Translations under genes and position numbers: made by a program
NCBI GenBank assembly: GCA_944384105.1
Contig: CALWSC010000013.1
Coordinates: forward strand, 1-41,286
Length of the DNA: 41,286 nucleotides
Source: an uncultured Lachnospiraceae bacterium
GTDB lineage: Bacteria > Bacillota > Clostridia > Lachnospirales > Lachnospiraceae
Direction of reading: 5' to 3'
Notes under the pieces: model-generated
Seen by the model: only the letters and a program-made list of their open reading frames with translations
What the model was told of the DNA's origin: nothing
The model's database searches: none
Part shown: piece by piece, positions 33,634 through 41,120 of the stretch
How the letters are laid out: the number at the start of each line of letters is the position of its first letter
How positions within the stretch are numbered: position 1 is the first letter of the stretch

Positions 33634-34983
33634 TTACTTTTCGTTTGCCGATTCCTTATCCTTCGGCAGAATGAGATTCAGCACAATCGCCATCAAGGTT
33701 GCGAGCACAACCGGAGATTTTCCGAAAATCGTAGTTACCCAGTCCGGAAATGTTGAGAGCGCTCCTGTCGCCTGGCAGACTCCCATACCCATCGCAACTG
33801 CAAGTCCCACAATGGATGTGTTGCGGTAGCTCATTTTTTCCGACGTAATCAGTTTAATTCCCGTCATGGCGATAGACGCGAATACGGAAATGGTAGCTCC
33901 TCCGAGCACACACTGAGGAATCGTGGTCAGCACTGCAGAGAACTTCGGCAGTATTCCCGCTATTACAAGAATCACTGCGGAAAGTCCGAGCACGCAGCGG
34001 TTGATAACCTTTGTTGTGGTCACAATACCTACATTCTGGCTGTATGTCGCTGTCGGCAGTCCTCCGAAGAACGAGCACAGAATATTCATAACACCGTAGC
34101 CCAGGATACCGCCCTGCAGTTCATCATCCTTTGGCTCGCGGTTCATACTTCCGACCGTCGTTGCGGAAAAATCTCCGATTGCCTGAATCGAATTGATTGC
34201 AAACAGAATTCCTATCGCCGCACATGCCGATGGCTCAAACTGAATCTTAAAATGCATAATCTGCGGAATCTGCACTGCCCCTGCGGTGCGGATACTCTCA
34301 AAGTCCACCATACCGCATGCCAGTGATACGACATAACCGACTGCAATCCCGATCAGAATTGAGAGCAGTTTAAGCGTTCCCTTTCCGAAATGGTTCAGAA
34401 CCGTCACGATCGCAAGAGTCAGAAATGCAATCAGCCAGTTCTTCGCTGAACCGTAATCAGGTGAGCTTGTACCGCCTGCCATGTAATTAATGGCTGTGGG
34501 GTACAGCGAAAGACCGATGGAGAACACGACGGTTCCCGTTACCAGCGGCGGGAACAGCGGACGTATCTTCTTTATAAAGATTCCCACAATAATCGCGATA
34601 AATCCGCCGACTATCGTAGCTCCGAATATGGCTCCCACGCCCATATCACCCGCGATTGCCTGCATACTGGGCACATACGCAAAGCTCACTCCCATGATAA
34701 CCGGAAGTCCCGATCCAAGGCGCAGCCCATCCTTCTTTCCGATACAGAAGAGCTGCAGCAGGGTCGACAGTGCTGCCGTCAGCAGAGCTGCCTGGATCAG
34801 AATGACCTTATCCGCTCCCGTAATCCCCTGGCTCTCTGCCGCTCCTCCGACAATAATTGCCGGGGTAACGCATCCCACGATCATTGCAACTACATGCTGC
34901 AGCGCCAGCGGAAATGCCTGTTTGAAGCTTGGCACACCGGTGAGCTCAAAGATGCTTCCCTGTCCTATTGCCTGTTTCTTCAT
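33634..34983 (-). CDS. NCS2-family nucleobase:cation symporter (xanthine/uric acid/uracil type)
   Basis: A 449-residue permease with about 14 membrane segments. The family's conserved QH in helix 1 (PLALQHVVAMIVG) and the substrate-binding QAIGD (SIQAIGDFSATTVGSMNREP) are present, with the NVGI segment in SQNVGIVTTTKV. The xanthine/urate group fits better than uracil, but exact substrates cannot be decided. The start is the ATG at 34983 with GGGAGG 7 bases upstream, not the ATG at 35064. The GntR-family gene lies immediately upstream and probably regulates it. Confidence 0.9.
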   Translation of the reverse strand: MKKQAIGQGSIFELTGVPSFKQAFPLALQHVVAMIVGCVTPAIIVGGAAESQGITGADKVILIQAALLTAALSTLLQLFCIGKKDGLRLGSGLPVIMGVSFAYVPSMQAIAGDMGVGAIFGATIVGGFIAIIVGIFIKKIRPLFPPLVTGTVVFSIGLSLYPTAINYMAGGTSSPDYGSAKNWLIAFLTLAIVTVLNHFGKGTLKLLSILIGIAVGYVVSLACGMVDFESIRTAGAVQIPQIMHFKIQFEPSACAAIGILFAINSIQAIGDFSATTVGSMNREPKDDELQGGILGYGVMNILCSFFGGLPTATYSQNVGIVTTTKVINRCVLGLSAVILVIAGILPKFSAVLTTIPQCVLGGATISVFASIAMTGIKLITSEKMSYRNTSIVGLAVAMGMGVCQATGALSTFPDWVTTIFGKSPVVLATLMAIVLNLILPKDKESANEK

Positions 34984-35035
34984 TTGTTTTCCTCCCTGTT
35001 TTTCCCTCCATAGATATATGGATTTGTTCTTTCCT

Positions 35036-35064
35036 ATTATATAAGAATCACCGATAAGATACAA
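35036..35064 (-). promoter_or_regulatory. Promoter of the NCS2 permease
   Basis: TTGTAT (35064-35059) and TATAAT (35041-35036) lie 17 bases apart on the minus strand, between the GntR gene and the permease. No purine-riboswitch-like core was seen in the short leader. Confidence 0.65.
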
Positions 35065-35076
35065 CCTCAGTGCCTC

Positions 35077-35775
35077 TTAAATATTAAAATATTCAGGATA
35101 TTGCTCCAGCATATCCCCAAAATTTCTCCGGTATCCCGACAGATGCTTCTCATAGAATCTCTCCAGATCGCCATCCGGCGCCTGTCCAGTCAGTAAAATC
35201 CGGTAAAGGACACGATTCTCCTCTTCTTTCAGCACTGCGCTGTCATATGACATCCTTCCGTCCAGATAACATACCCGGTCATAGTGGGAACAGACATTTC
35301 TGACTGCCCTCCAAATCGTCTCCTTTCTGCTGAATCGATAAATCATATGATGAAATTCGCCGTCCAGCCGGTACAGCTCGTCTACGCTGTCCTCACGCTT
35401 TACCGCCTCAGACTGGTATTTCAGATTCTCCTTAAAGGCTGCGATCTGTCCGGAAGATAGGCTGCCTGCGATCTGCATCAGAACTGCCGGCTCAACCCGC
35501 AGCCTCAGAAAAAATCCCTCGTTCATCCGCTCGACATCCAGTCTCGCCACTTTTGATCCGCTCTGCGGATAGACTTCTGCCAGAGCCTCCTCCTTCAGCA
35601 TCAGGATTGCCTCATGTACCGGTGTACGGCTTACTTTCATCTGATCGGCAAGCTCATTTTCATTAAGCGTCTCCCCCGGTGTAAGTACCAGCGTCATGAT
35701 ATTTTCTCTGACTGTCCGGTATGCATATTCGCGGTTATTCTCCTTCTCACGCTTCTTGGGAAGTCTGATCTCCAT
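35077..35775 (-). CDS. GntR-family (FadR/FCD type) transcriptional regulator
   Basis: A 232-residue repressor. The N-terminal winged helix has AYRTVRENIMTLVLTPGETLNENELADQMKVSRTPVHEAILMLKEE, and the C-terminal helical FCD ligand domain has RLRVEPAVLMQIA, DGEFHHMIYRFS and the HLSGYRRNF helix. The ATG at 35775 has GAGGAGG 8 bases upstream. It precedes the NCS2 permease in the same direction, with a promoter between them. By context it may respond to a purine or a degradation product; the ligand is unknown. Confidence 0.9.
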   Translation of the reverse strand: MEIRLPKKREKENNREYAYRTVRENIMTLVLTPGETLNENELADQMKVSRTPVHEAILMLKEEALAEVYPQSGSKVARLDVERMNEGFFLRLRVEPAVLMQIAGSLSSGQIAAFKENLKYQSEAVKREDSVDELYRLDGEFHHMIYRFSRKETIWRAVRNVCSHYDRVCYLDGRMSYDSAVLKEEENRVLYRILLTGQAPDGDLERFYEKHLSGYRRNFGDMLEQYPEYFNI

Positions 35776-35925
35776 CCGCTCCACCTCCTCTTCATCTGAT
35801 ATATTACTTTAGCCCCTCCATACTACCATACGGCACATGCCCCGTCAATCTTAATATAAATGTAATACCTCCTTCTTCTCTTTTTATGGTACAATACAAA
35901 CAAATGAAAAAGGGAGGTGCAGTGC

Positions 35926-36273
35926 ATGTTTTTCACCGGATTTTTTATACTGTTTATTCTCATGTTCCTGCTCATCTTCGGCATGTTCCTCTTCACTTTA
36001 ATCCGGTCGGTTTCTCAATGGAATAAGAATAATCACTCCCCGCATCTTACAGTAACCGCCACAGTAGTATCCAAACGGATGGACGTCTCCTATCACAGCA
36101 CTGGACACGGCAGAACCTCCTCGTCCTCCTATTACGCAACCTTCCAGGTGGAAAGCGGCGACCGGATTGAACTGCCTATGAGCAGTGAAGAATACGGTCT
36201 TCTCGCCAACGGAGATTACGGGAATCTAAGTTTCCAGGGAACACGCTATCTGGGATTTGAGCGCTTCTTTTAA
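35926..36273 (+). CDS. DUF2500 family membrane protein
   Basis: A 115-residue protein with one N-terminal membrane helix (about residues 2-28) and a small beta-rich domain: TVTATVVSKRMDVSYHS, YYATFQVESGDRIELPMSSEEYGLLANGDYGNLSFQGTRYLGFER. The function of DUF2500 is not known. The ATG at 35926 has GGGAGG 8 bases upstream; the GTG at 35917 is too close to it. An extended -10 TGGTACAAT lies about 30 bases upstream. It stands alone between divergent and convergent neighbours. Confidence 0.82.
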   Translation: MFFTGFFILFILMFLLIFGMFLFTLIRSVSQWNKNNHSPHLTVTATVVSKRMDVSYHSTGHGRTSSSSYYATFQVESGDRIELPMSSEEYGLLANGDYGNLSFQGTRYLGFERFF

Positions 36274-36287
36274 GCGGAAATACCTGC

Positions 36288-36335
36288 AAAACAGGACAGA
36301 ATACGCAGATCTCTCTGCATACGCTGTCCTGTTTT
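36288..36335. terminator. Bidirectional terminator between DUF2500 and sulfatase genes
   Basis: AAAACAGGACAG pairs with CTGTCCTGTTTT, with an inner stem around GCAG and CTGC. The A and T ends serve both converging genes. Confidence 0.75.
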
Positions 36336-36337
36336 TA

Positions 36338-37789
36338 TTACTTATTATACTTTGCCCGCAGCAGCCGCGCAGCCTCTTGACGTCCCGTCTGCTCCAGACG
36401 CTGTATATATTCTTCCAGATGTCCGTGCGTGTGGTACGGCCCGTCCTCCTGCATTACGGTCCACAGCGGATCAATCTGACTGTCAGACTTCATCATCTGC
36501 TCATCATGCCAGTCAAGGATGATCTTGGCGCCCTGAGCGCATATCTCCGGATACTGCTCCTTCACATCATGCTGCTCGTGCGGATCCTCTTTGACATTGA
36601 ACAGCATTTCCTTCGGAAACAGATGAAAGCCGTCATGATATGTTCTTATGTACAGCCAGTCCCCAAAACGCGCGGATCTCTGGCAGACATGCGCCATCTG
36701 AGAGACGACGAGGCTGTCTCTTCCCGTCTGTACGCCGTCGGTAACTGCCTTTGCATAGCTCTGTCCATCCCAGTTGCTGCAGTGCTTTACGCCCAGCAGG
36801 TCTGCCATGGTCGGAAGAAGATCCAGACTATAGTGGAAAGAGCTCTCCACCATGCCTTTTTGTCCGCCCGGCCATTTCAGCAGGAACGGAATATGGCAGG
36901 TCGGATAATCCGCAGTAGCATGCTCGGAATAAATCGCAAGCTCACCCATATTTTCCCCGTGATCCGAGGTAATGATGACTGCAGTGTCGTCATAAATTCC
37001 CTGTTCTCTCAGAAGATCAAGAATCTGTCCGACGCATTCGTCTGTGTAGCGGATTCCGCAGTCATATCCGTCGAAAATCTGTCTGAGCTCTTCCTCATTT
37101 TCTGCTTTTCCGAGCTGTCTGGGGTACCGGGGGCTCGTCGCGTCGTTGTACATATTCAGCTCATTAATGCCATGCGGACTGGATACCTTTTTATGCATTT
37201 CCAGCACGTCCTTGTCAATCCATGTGTGGAATGGTTCATTCTCAAACGGATTTCCGAACGATTCGGGTGCGCGGTACGGCGTATGCGGATCCCAGAAATG
37301 AACGTGCAGGAACCAGTCATCGCGGTCACAGTTGCGCCGCAGCCAGTCCAGGGCTACCGGAAGCACTTCTTCTCCTGACTCACTGCCTCTGCCGCCCACA
37401 TTATAACACTCGTTAAATCCGGCGTTGAACCACCAGGAAGAATGGCGCTCCGGAAAGGTGCTCACTGAAGCTGTGTAAAGTCCGGCATGCCGGAAAATAT
37501 TGTGGAAGTTATTATCGTCCACAATATCCGTAAAATCTCTCGTCCTTCCCGTAAGCCTGCGGTCTCCCGCAGTTCCTCCGTGTCCCACAGCACCGTTTCG
37601 GATTCCGAACATACCGCTTACCAGAGATGCCCTTGACGGAAGACACGGCGCATCGGCACAGTAATAGTTGTCAAACCGTATGCCTTCCTCGCTGATCTTG
37701 TCCATATGGGGCGTCGTATTTCTGTAATAGCCATAGCATCCCATATGGTCGGGGCGCAACGTATCAATGTCAATAAATAATACCCTCAT
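36338..37789 (-). CDS. Arylsulfatase-family sulfatase, Cys-type
   Basis: A 483-residue alkaline phosphatase superfamily hydrolase. Metal-binding residues lie in FIDIDTLRPDHMGCYGY, the formylglycine signature is CLPSR at residues 49-53, and a second metal cluster is in VIITSDHGENMGELAIYSEH. Cys49 must be converted to formylglycine by an anaerobic radical SAM maturase, which is not in the window. No signal peptide is seen, so it should act in the cytoplasm, perhaps on imported sulfated sugars. The ATG at 37789 has GGAGG 8 bases upstream. It diverges from a second alkaline-phosphatase-superfamily gene. Confidence 0.92.
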   Translation of the reverse strand: MRVLFIDIDTLRPDHMGCYGYYRNTTPHMDKISEEGIRFDNYYCADAPCLPSRASLVSGMFGIRNGAVGHGGTAGDRRLTGRTRDFTDIVDDNNFHNIFRHAGLYTASVSTFPERHSSWWFNAGFNECYNVGGRGSESGEEVLPVALDWLRRNCDRDDWFLHVHFWDPHTPYRAPESFGNPFENEPFHTWIDKDVLEMHKKVSSPHGINELNMYNDATSPRYPRQLGKAENEEELRQIFDGYDCGIRYTDECVGQILDLLREQGIYDDTAVIITSDHGENMGELAIYSEHATADYPTCHIPFLLKWPGGQKGMVESSFHYSLDLLPTMADLLGVKHCSNWDGQSYAKAVTDGVQTGRDSLVVSQMAHVCQRSARFGDWLYIRTYHDGFHLFPKEMLFNVKEDPHEQHDVKEQYPEICAQGAKIILDWHDEQMMKSDSQIDPLWTVMQEDGPYHTHGHLEEYIQRLEQTGRQEAARLLRAKYNK

Positions 37790-37903
37790 TTTTGTTTCCT
37801 CCATAATTTCATTTGGTATTTTCTATTTTATCACTTTACTTACATTAAAAAAATAGGTATTATGAGATTATATTATTCTTTTCATAAAAAGGAGCAAACA
37901 CAT

Positions 37904-38680
37904 ATGAACAGCAGTAAAGTAATTCTCGTTTCCATTGACGGTATGCGTCCGGACGGACTTCTTGCATGCGGACATCCGTTTGTAAAGGAGCTCATGGAGA
38001 AGAGCAGCTTTTCCATGAAAGCAAGCTCCATGATTCCGTCCATTACACTGCCCTGCCATCTCTCCATGTTCTATGGAGTAACACCGCAGCGCCACGGGGT
38101 GACAACAAACACATTTACGCCATTCGCTCGTCCGCTCAACGGAATCTGCGAACAGTTGAGTGCCGCCGGAAAGAAGTGCGCTGCATTCTACAACTGGGAA
38201 CCCATGCGTAATGTCTGGAGTTCAGACTGCATGAAATATTCCAGCTATATCGAGGCATATGAGGAAGAGAATTCCGACCTGCTTCTGACGGAGCAGCTCA
38301 TTGCCCTGATGCAGTCCAGAAAGCCGGATTTTCTCTATGGATATCTCGTGGAAACCGACGAAAAGGGAGGACACGACCACGGCTGGATGTCTGAGGAGTA
38401 TATAAAGCAGCTCTACAACGCAGTAGACTGCGCAGAGAAAATCTACCGCGCCATGCCGCCGGAGTATTCTCTTATCATTACCGCTGACCATGGCGGACAC
38501 GACCGTACTCACGGTGATACCTGTCCGGAAGACATGACGATTCCGATGTTTTTCCTCGGCGACTCCTTCGAACCAGGCAGAGAGCTGGAAAATATCAGCC
38601 TGTTGGAGCTTGCGCCTACCATCGCAGCGCTGACTGGCACGGCACGTGTCAGAGAATGGGAGGGACGGTCGCTGGCGTAA
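37904..38680 (+). CDS. Type I phosphodiesterase/nucleotide pyrophosphatase-like hydrolase
   Basis: A 258-residue alkaline phosphatase superfamily enzyme. Metal ligands and nucleophile are Asp12 (VSIDGMRPDG) and Thr48 (MIPSITLPCHLSMFYG), then HGVTTN, ETDEKGGHDHGW and ADHGGHDRTHG. This fits the NPP/AP-like group that cleaves phosphodiesters; the substrate is unknown. There is no signal peptide. The ATG at 37904 has AAAAGGAG about 9 bases upstream. It shares a 114-base intergenic region with the divergent sulfatase, so the two may be co-regulated. Confidence 0.88.
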   Translation: MNSSKVILVSIDGMRPDGLLACGHPFVKELMEKSSFSMKASSMIPSITLPCHLSMFYGVTPQRHGVTTNTFTPFARPLNGICEQLSAAGKKCAAFYNWEPMRNVWSSDCMKYSSYIEAYEEENSDLLLTEQLIALMQSRKPDFLYGYLVETDEKGGHDHGWMSEEYIKQLYNAVDCAEKIYRAMPPEYSLIITADHGGHDRTHGDTCPEDMTIPMFFLGDSFEPGRELENISLLELAPTIAALTGTARVREWEGRSLA

Positions 38681-38723
38681 GCCGCCGGGGTTCATTGTCC
38701 ACCGCGGATAAATACTCATAAGA

Positions 38724-38758
38724 CTGCTGGCGGAGCGAATCATTCGCTCCGCCAGCAG
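38724..38758. terminator. Perfect 17-bp inverted repeat, possible terminator
   Basis: CTGCTGGCGGAGCGAAT and its exact complement are separated by one base. It lies 44 bases after the phosphodiesterase stop. There is no T run, so termination is uncertain; it could also be a small repeated palindrome. Confidence 0.5.
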
Positions 38759-38846
38759 CTGTATCTCACATTTGCTTATTCTTTCTGCCCATTCTACCTC
38801 CTCTTACAGATCACATCACCTTTTCTGATTTATATTATACATCACT

Positions 38847-39341
38847 CTATTTCCCCTTATACTTTTTGAGCAATTCCTTCCCCGCCGAAGTCTGAAAAAC
38901 GTCCTGGATCTGCGCCATTTTACTTCTGTCCGGATGGCTTTCATAGCAGTTAATAATCAGATCTGCTTCCATCAAAAGCTGTAAAAGCTTATCTCTCGGA
39001 GTATCGTAGTCATGATGCTTTAGTACCAGTTCAATAATCTGAGGAATATACTCAGGCGCATAATTGGCTTCTTCCAGAAATTTTTTTACAAGACGGGGGG
39101 CTTCCTTTTTCTGATTTTCCTGGCTGGCATCCCCATTATAGTTCTCTTTACAATATTTGATGGCAATGTCGTGCAGAATCGCCGCTGCCTGCAGAATCTG
39201 CTGTTCTTTTTCTGAGATTTTTTCCCATTCTCCAAGCAGCTTTGCCAGTGCATATACCTTTAAAATATGCTGCGTGCGCCTGCTATGACCTTCCTCATAG
39301 CATAATGCGCTGTATAAAAGATATGTTTCATTATTATTCAT
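38847..39341 (-). CDS. HD-domain protein (putative phosphohydrolase)
   Basis: A 164-residue protein with HD-domain residues: His25 in RRTQHILKVYALAKLLG, His57-Asp58 in AAAILHDIAIKYC, a histidine pair in LVLKHHDYDTP and a final Asp in LMEADLIINCYE. HD proteins hydrolyse phosphate esters of nucleotides using metals; the substrate here is unknown. The ribosome binding site is weak, and I use the ATG at 39341 and not the GTG before it. It is convergent with the phosphodiesterase gene. Confidence 0.85.
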   Translation of the reverse strand: MNNNETYLLYSALCYEEGHSRRTQHILKVYALAKLLGEWEKISEKEQQILQAAAILHDIAIKYCKENYNGDASQENQKKEAPRLVKKFLEEANYAPEYIPQIIELVLKHHDYDTPRDKLLQLLMEADLIINCYESHPDRSKMAQIQDVFQTSAGKELLKKYKGK

Positions 39342-39485
39342 CACTTTTTCAATATCCTTTCACGATTTTAGTTTTTATTAAGCGGAATGCAGCAGACAAT
39401 CTATGATCTTTGGCAAAATGTTTCTCGATGAGACTATTTTACCATATTGCCGCAACAAGATACAGAGGGGAATTCTTTTTCAGGA

Positions 39486-39522
39486 TACCGAAACGCTCGG
39501 TATTGTGGATACACAATCCACA
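39486..39522 (+). promoter_or_regulatory. Two adjacent dyads before the esterase promoter
   Basis: TACCGA/TCGGTA (39486-39502, 5-base loop) and TGTGGAT/ATCCACA (39504-39522, 5-base loop) lie just upstream of the -35. They could be operators or short hairpins; no known motif is recognised. Confidence 0.35.
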
Positions 39523-39536
39523 TAAAATCTGCGTGC

Positions 39537-39564
39537 TTGACTCTTATTTCAGATATAGTATAAT
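39537..39564 (+). promoter_or_regulatory. Promoter of the esterase gene
   Basis: TTGACT (39537-39542) and TATAAT (39559-39564) lie 16 bases apart, about 50 bases before the start codon. Confidence 0.75.
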
Positions 39565-39614
39565 TTTCTTACGGTATACAGTAAAACGTCAAAAAGGAAA
39601 GAGAGGCAAGTTTC

Positions 39615-40313
39615 ATGACTTCTTTTACGATAGATCATAAAAAAGTAGATGTATTTCCCAGCAGGCAGTCTGACAGACCAATAATCTACCTGAACACCTA
39701 TGGGCATGAGGGAAAACAAGTATTCGAACACCTGCAGGCATCTGACTGCCTGGATTTTACTCTGGTAGCAATCAGCAACCTGGAATGGAATCACGATATG
39801 GTCCCCTGGACAATCCCGCCCATCTCAGAAAAGGGCACTCCCTGCACCGGAGGGGCAGATGAATATTTAAAACTGCTGCTGGATGAGATCATACCAAACG
39901 CGGAAAAGACCGTGCCGGGCACTCCCGCCTGGCGCGGAATCGCAGGCTATTCCCTGGCCGGGTTATTTGCTGTGTACTCGATCTGCCAAACAGACATATT
40001 TTCCCGTGCTGCCAGTATATCCGGTTCCCTGTGGTTTCCTGGGTTCAAAGAGTACATTTTTTCTCATGTACCGCAGAAGAAGCCTGACTGCATATACTTT
40101 TCGCTGGGCGACAGAGAATGCAGGACGCGGAACAAATTTCTGAAATGCGTTCAGCAGAATACGGAAGACATCAAATCCTTCTATGAAAAACAGGGTTTTG
40201 ATCTGACTTTCCAGCTAAACCCCGGAAATCATTTCAAGGACGGTGTACTGCGCACGGCGGCAGGAATTCGCTGGATATTACTTTCCCACAGTCCGCATCC
40301 CGATAATCACTAA
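39615..40313 (+). CDS. Alpha/beta-hydrolase, esterase-D/Fes-like
   Basis: A 232-residue serine hydrolase of the putative-esterase group (esterase D, and siderophore esterases such as IroE). The nucleophile elbow is GYSLAG with Ser113, the acid is likely the Asp in YFSLGDRECRTRN, and the His is in NPGNHFKDG. There is no signal peptide. The start ATG at 39615 follows GAAAGAGAGG. No siderophore genes are nearby, so the iron-siderophore role is only a possibility. A strong promoter and two dyads precede it. Confidence 0.82.
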   Translation: MTSFTIDHKKVDVFPSRQSDRPIIYLNTYGHEGKQVFEHLQASDCLDFTLVAISNLEWNHDMVPWTIPPISEKGTPCTGGADEYLKLLLDEIIPNAEKTVPGTPAWRGIAGYSLAGLFAVYSICQTDIFSRAASISGSLWFPGFKEYIFSHVPQKKPDCIYFSLGDRECRTRNKFLKCVQQNTEDIKSFYEKQGFDLTFQLNPGNHFKDGVLRTAAGIRWILLSHSPHPDNH

Positions 40314-40329
40314 CTATTCAAATCACCAA

Positions 40330-40512
40330 TTATAAGTACCTTCCGGATTTTAACCCGAAAATCGCTTTCGATATAGAGAAAACCTGTCTACCCGCATGCG
40401 GGCAAAGCCGAATGATCTGTTCCTCAACTCCATCTTCATTATCCTCAATGAAATCTCCTTCAACCCGCAGTAAAAGCCCGTTCAGGACAGATGTTTTTAT
40501 AATTTTACCCGT
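40330..40512 (-). pseudogene. Coding-like minus-strand remnant, no start codon
   Basis: The frame is open for about 60 codons, ending with a TAA at 40332-40330, and reads like real protein (LLLRVEGDFIEDNEDGVEEQ and QVFSISKAIFGLK). A TAA closes the frame upstream at 40515-40513, and no ATG lies inside. It looks like the C-terminal tail of a lost gene. I do not recognise the family. Confidence 0.3.
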
Positions 40513-40513
40513 T

Positions 40514-40704
40514 TATACTATGCTGTTCTAATACTATCGGTAATCTCTGCCCGGATATTAGCAGAGCATTCTGCTCCGGCTGTTAGCAATACGATAAATC
40601 TGTTAGCAGAAATATTATTCATTTGTATGCTTTCATTCTTTCAGAAAACAAAAAAGCGGGAACTGTTTTAGCATTTTTGCTAACAATTCCCGCTCTTCCA
40701 AGCG
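40514..40704. repeat. TTAGCA repeats, left of the tRNA fragment
   Basis: TTAGCA occurs at 40558, 40583, 40603 and 40668, and its complement at 40678, within about 125 bases. Three more copies lie to the right of the tRNA fragment (40892, 40903, 40945). Apart from the last two left-hand copies, which form part of the terminator stem, nothing else explains them. They may be binding sites for a recombinase or its accessory proteins (inference). Confidence 0.5.
40655..40694 (-). terminator. Terminator downstream of the tRNA fragment
   Basis: AGCGGGAACTGTTTTAGCA pairs with TGCTAACAATTCCCGCT, with a small bulge and a 4-base loop. An A run before it gives a U run on the minus strand. It lies 11 bases beyond the tRNA 3' end, as expected for the tRNA transcript. 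Confidence 0.75.
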
Positions 40705-40747
40705 CGTCCCTGAGAGGAGTCGAACCTCCGCTGACGTGCCTTAGGAG
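40705..40747 (-). other. 3' fragment of a tRNA-Arg(CCU)-like gene, putative attachment site
   Basis: The minus strand carries the anticodon loop CTCCTAA (anticodon CCT at 40745-40743), the 3' anticodon strand GGCAC, a T arm with GGAGG-TTCGACT-CCTCT and the acceptor strand CAGGGAC plus G73. Nothing upstream resembles a D arm or the matching GTCCCTG acceptor strand, and the sequence before the loop does not pair with GGCAC. The break therefore falls at the anticodon loop, a common crossover point for tyrosine integrases. A partial inverted copy of the last 14 bases (13 of 14) lies at 40961-40974. Confidence 0.7.
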
Positions 40748-41120
40748 AAACCACAACCAAATCAACCAGCGTATAACAAAGACTCCTCTAATGTCCTGGA
40801 ACGCCCTATTTTCCTGGACATTTTAGCCTTTTGAAACGGGATGGAATAACCTCAAGTTCCATCTCGTTTCTTCTTGTATCCTGGTGTGAAATTAGCAGGT
40901 TGTTAGCAGCAAACGGACTGGAATCCGGTACATCCGCCATTTGATTAGCAGATTGTACCACCTCTCAGGAACGCCGACACGCAAAACTAGACATTCTGAA
41001 TTTTACCCGTAATAAAATAACGTGTCATCTGAAAAATATATGATATTATATAATTTCTCATATAAAATCTTACCACACCGTACCTGAAAACACAAATATT
41101 TTAAGCAAAGGAGAGCCCTT
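40748..41120. other. Gene-free stretch at the integration junction
   Basis: This stretch right of the tRNA fragment has no supported gene. It holds the hairpin at 40834-40869, three TTAGCA copies (40892, 40903, 40945), the inverted copy of the tRNA 3' end at 40961-40974 and, near 41025-41060, an AT-rich stretch that may hold the promoter of the next gene. Confidence 0.5.
40834..40869. terminator. Hairpin with terminator-like features
   Basis: AAACGGGATGGAA pairs with TTCCATCTCGTTT (12 of 13 plus a wobble) around a 10-base loop. T-rich sequence follows. Its role is unclear; it lies inside the region right of the tRNA fragment. Confidence 0.4.

Noticed and set aside
34984-35035. Purine riboswitch before the NCS2 permease
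   Set aside because: The leader is only about 45 bases long and shows no purine aptamer core; only a small hairpin is present.
40705-40790. Complete tRNA gene at the right end
   Set aside because: The T arm and acceptor strand are good, but no D arm, matching 5' acceptor strand or pairing 5' anticodon strand can be found.
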